NCBI RefSeq assembly: GCF_003999375.1
Contig: NZ_RJLC01000010.1
Coordinates: forward strand, 124,001 to 188,000
DNA from: Pseudidiomarina mangrovi
GTDB taxonomy: Bacteria; Pseudomonadota; Gammaproteobacteria; Enterobacterales; Alteromonadaceae
Reading direction: 5' to 3'
Length of the DNA: 64,000 nt
The notes below the pieces were generated by a model. That model was not told the DNA's origin. It did no database searches and was given only the letters and a program-made list of their open reading frames with translations. Both the position numbers and the translations under genes were made by a program. Within the stretch, counting starts at the first letter, position 1, and each line of letters opens with the position of its first letter. This document shows, in pieces, positions 62,418 through 64,000 of this stretch.

Positions 62418-64000
62418 GACGCTGCGGTTGTAGGCGTTGCCGCAGCCCTGCTCGCAACGGTAACGGCTGCTGAGCTAACTCGGCGGCAATCACTTCAGCT
62501 ACTAATGGCGCACTGGTAAAGCCGCGTGAGCCTAACCCAGCAATGGCCCACAATTGTTCACTAATACGACCTACCACTGGCATATGATCACGACTGGTAT
62601 TGCGAAGTGATGCCCGAGAGCTGGTGAGGTTGAGTTGCTGCGTCCAGGGCAACTGCCGCAGGTTGTCGGCAATAGTTGCCAAGTTTTCGGCATCATCAGT
62701 CGCTTTAACTTGGTTGGCGTCAGCGGGCACAAATTGTCGTGCGTAGGTCGCCCCCAGGCAATGCTGGCCCTGTTGTGCCGGGGTAAAGTAACCCTTGTAG
62801 CAAATCACCGATGGGCAGTGCGCTGAGGTGGTATTCGCTGCGACGTAACTAACTTGGCCACGAACGTTTTGCAGGCGAATGCCATATGGCGCGAGTAATT
62901 CGGTCATCGAGCCACCGCCTGCCAGCAACAGGGTTGTGCAGTCATGGCGGCTACCATCGCTTAGCTTGAGCTGCCAACCATCAGCTCGGCGCTGCAGTGC
63001 GGTGACTGTGGCGTTGTGTATGGTCACCCGGTGTAATAAGCGCTGCACCATTTGCGCCGCCGGTAACCAACCACCACTGGGGTAATATAAGCTCTCCAAG
63101 GGCGGTAATTGCTGCCAATGCGCCTGCGTTTGCGCGGCGCTAAAGTACTGCACGGTCTCGCTACTGTAATGCCCAGGCGCCATGCTGCCAGCAATTTTGG
63201 CTTGGCGCTGCTGGCGCTCGTCATTGAAAGCAAGTTGCAGAACGCCGACGGGGTGCCACAGATCGGGTGCATAACAACGGTAAAACTGCTGCGCATAAGC
63301 AAAAGCCGCTAAGAAAAATTCGCTGATGGGGCTGAGCTCGCCTTGTAGCAGCGGATAGACCGCTGCTTGGGCATTACCCGAGGCGCCATCAGCGATACCG
63401 CTACTAAGTACGGTTACGCTAATGCCTTGGCGTTGCAGCGCAACCGCCGCACAGGCTGCGGCAATACCCGCACCGACGATAGTGACCGTGCTCGGCACTG
63501 CCACGGCTGCTTGGGCTGGGGCTGTGTGGATGTGGCCGGCCAGCATTTCGCGTTTATGCCGATAGCCTTTGTGTCGTTGCACGCTAAAACCCGCTTGTTG
63601 TAGGCCACGGCGCACAAAGCCAGCAGCAGTAAAGGTGGCAAAAGTACAATCGGCTGCGGCACTTTGCGCCATGGCGGTGAACAATTCGGGCTGCCACATG
63701 GCGGGGTTTTTGTCTGGGGCAAAACCGTCTAAATACCAGGCATTGACCCGACCACTGGCGCTTGGAAGCCATTCTGGTAACAATTCCAAGATATCGCCGA
63801 GCCATAAATCAACGACAATGCGGCCACCCTCGAGCAATATGCGTTGGCACCCCGGTGCAGCGGCTGGGTAGGCGGCTAGCAATTCCGCCGCTAGTTCGGC
63901 TAACTCGGGGAAGGCCTGTAAGGTGCGGGCTAAGTCGTCGCGTTGTAATGGGTGTTTTTCAAAACTGATGTAATGCAGGCGCAGGTCTGGATGGCCCTGC
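62404..64000 (-). CDS. mnmC: Bifunctional tRNA modification enzyme MnmC (5' part cut by window edge)
   Basis: A partial gene with at least 532 residues; the first ~85-100 residues lie beyond 64000. The MTase-like N-terminal half (seen from LHYISFEKHPL to the VRRGLQQAGFSV segment, with NAWYLDGFAPDKNP) transfers methyl to 5-aminomethyl-2-thiouridine. The C-terminal half is the FAD oxidase that first removes the carboxymethyl group, with the dinucleotide loop VTIVGAGIAAACAAVALQ and GLGSRGFTSAPLVAEV near the end. Together they complete mnm5s2U34 in tRNA. The apparent start at 63882 is a TTG inside the conserved sequence, not a start. Confidence 0.93.
   Translation of the reverse strand, partial: QGHPDLRLHYISFEKHPLQRDDLARTLQAFPELAELAAELLAAYPAAAPGCQRILLEGGRIVVDLWLGDILELLPEWLPSASGRVNAWYLDGFAPDKNPAMWQPELFTAMAQSAAADCTFATFTAAGFVRRGLQQAGFSVQRHKGYRHKREMLAGHIHTAPAQAAVAVPSTVTIVGAGIAAACAAVALQRQGISVTVLSSGIADGASGNAQAAVYPLLQGELSPISEFFLAAFAYAQQFYRCYAPDLWHPVGVLQLAFNDERQQRQAKIAGSMAPGHYSSETVQYFSAAQTQAHWQQLPPLESLYYPSGGWLPAAQMVQRLLHRVTIHNATVTALQRRADGWQLKLSDGSRHDCTTLLLAGGGSMTELLAPYGIRLQNVRGQVSYVAANTTSAHCPSVICYKGYFTPAQQGQHCLGATYARQFVPADANQVKATDDAENLATIADNLRQLPWTQQLNLTSSRASLRNTSRDHMPVVGRISEQLWAIAGLGSRGFTSAPLVAEVIAAELAQQPLPLRAGLRQRLQPQRLRDA

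Noticed and set aside
63793..63882. Start of mnmC at 63882.
   Set aside because: The codon is TTG inside conserved MnmC sequence; the frame stays open with matching residues to the window edge, so the gene is cut rather than short.
1..64000. Prophage, insertion sequence, toxin-antitoxin, defence or CRISPR content.
   Set aside because: No transposase, integrase, phage structural gene, repeat-spacer array or known defence protein was found; the window is ordinary chromosome with a few unusual genes.

Overview
The window looks like chromosome of a marine gammaproteobacterium of the Alteromonadales. The family is probably Idiomarinaceae (Idiomarina / Pseudidiomarina / Aliidiomarina), but this is an inference from gene content and protein resemblance; no database search was possible. 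Supporting signs are Na+-NQR with its maturation genes, FabV as enoyl-ACP reductase, a VolA-type lipase, MiaE, FldB, YfcL and MnmC, and several peptidases pointing to a protein-based diet. The order tRNA-Lys then nadA is shared with E. coli. There are no transposases, integrases, phage genes or CRISPR arrays. Genes are tightly packed, and no gene-free stretch exceeds about 300 bases.

Layout: (1) 1-4500: two identical tRNA-Lys genes, nadA, a ZIP metal transporter, a YeeZ-like epimerase, a small cytochrome c and a LysR regulator. (2) 4577-8133: dabB-dabA, an inorganic-carbon uptake complex divergent from the LysR gene. It is followed by a run of hairpins and a 68-nt palindrome that copies the 3' end of the neighbouring tRNA-Ser gene. 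(3) 8450-9740: iron storage operon bfd-bfr-bfr with a Fur-like site; the two bacterioferritins appear to have split the heme and ferroxidase functions. (4) 9865-20940: acyl-CoA synthetase, MscS channel, DUF3429 protein, CaCA exchanger, ZntB-like transporter, FbpABC-type iron(III) importer with a good Fur box, and a CPA1 antiporter with a nucleotide-binding tail. (5) 21211-23361: small lipoprotein, bolA, fabV. (6) 23598-32833: nqrABCDEF-apbE-nqrM, then a cysteine desulfurase fused to a degenerate metallo-beta-lactamase-like region and a rhodanese domain. (7) 32784-45711: YCF48-like protein, copper ATPase, yciK, lipase, sohB-smrA-hypothetical, dicarboxylate symporter, OlsF-like bifunctional acyltransferase, Yip1 protein. 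(8) 45900-52268: miaE, lpxH, ppiB, cysS, M17 peptidase, MBL hydrolase, thioesterase. (9) 52311-61002: dipeptidyl peptidase, histidine-rich TonB receptor with a perfect Zur-box palindrome, M28 peptidase, large zinc metalloprotease. (10) 61038-64000: HIT protein, fldB, yfcL and mnmC, which runs off the window.

Themes: Na+ energetics (NQR, Na+/H+ and Na+/Ca2+ antiporters, symporter), iron supply and storage (Fbp, Bfr/Bfd, NqrM, desulfurase), and zinc supply for secreted zinc peptidases. The most unusual gene is the desulfurase-MBL-rhodanese fusion at 30722-32833. The most unusual non-coding structure is the tRNA-Ser palindrome at 8253-8320. A third notable feature is that seven convergent gene pairs overlap at their 3' coding ends.
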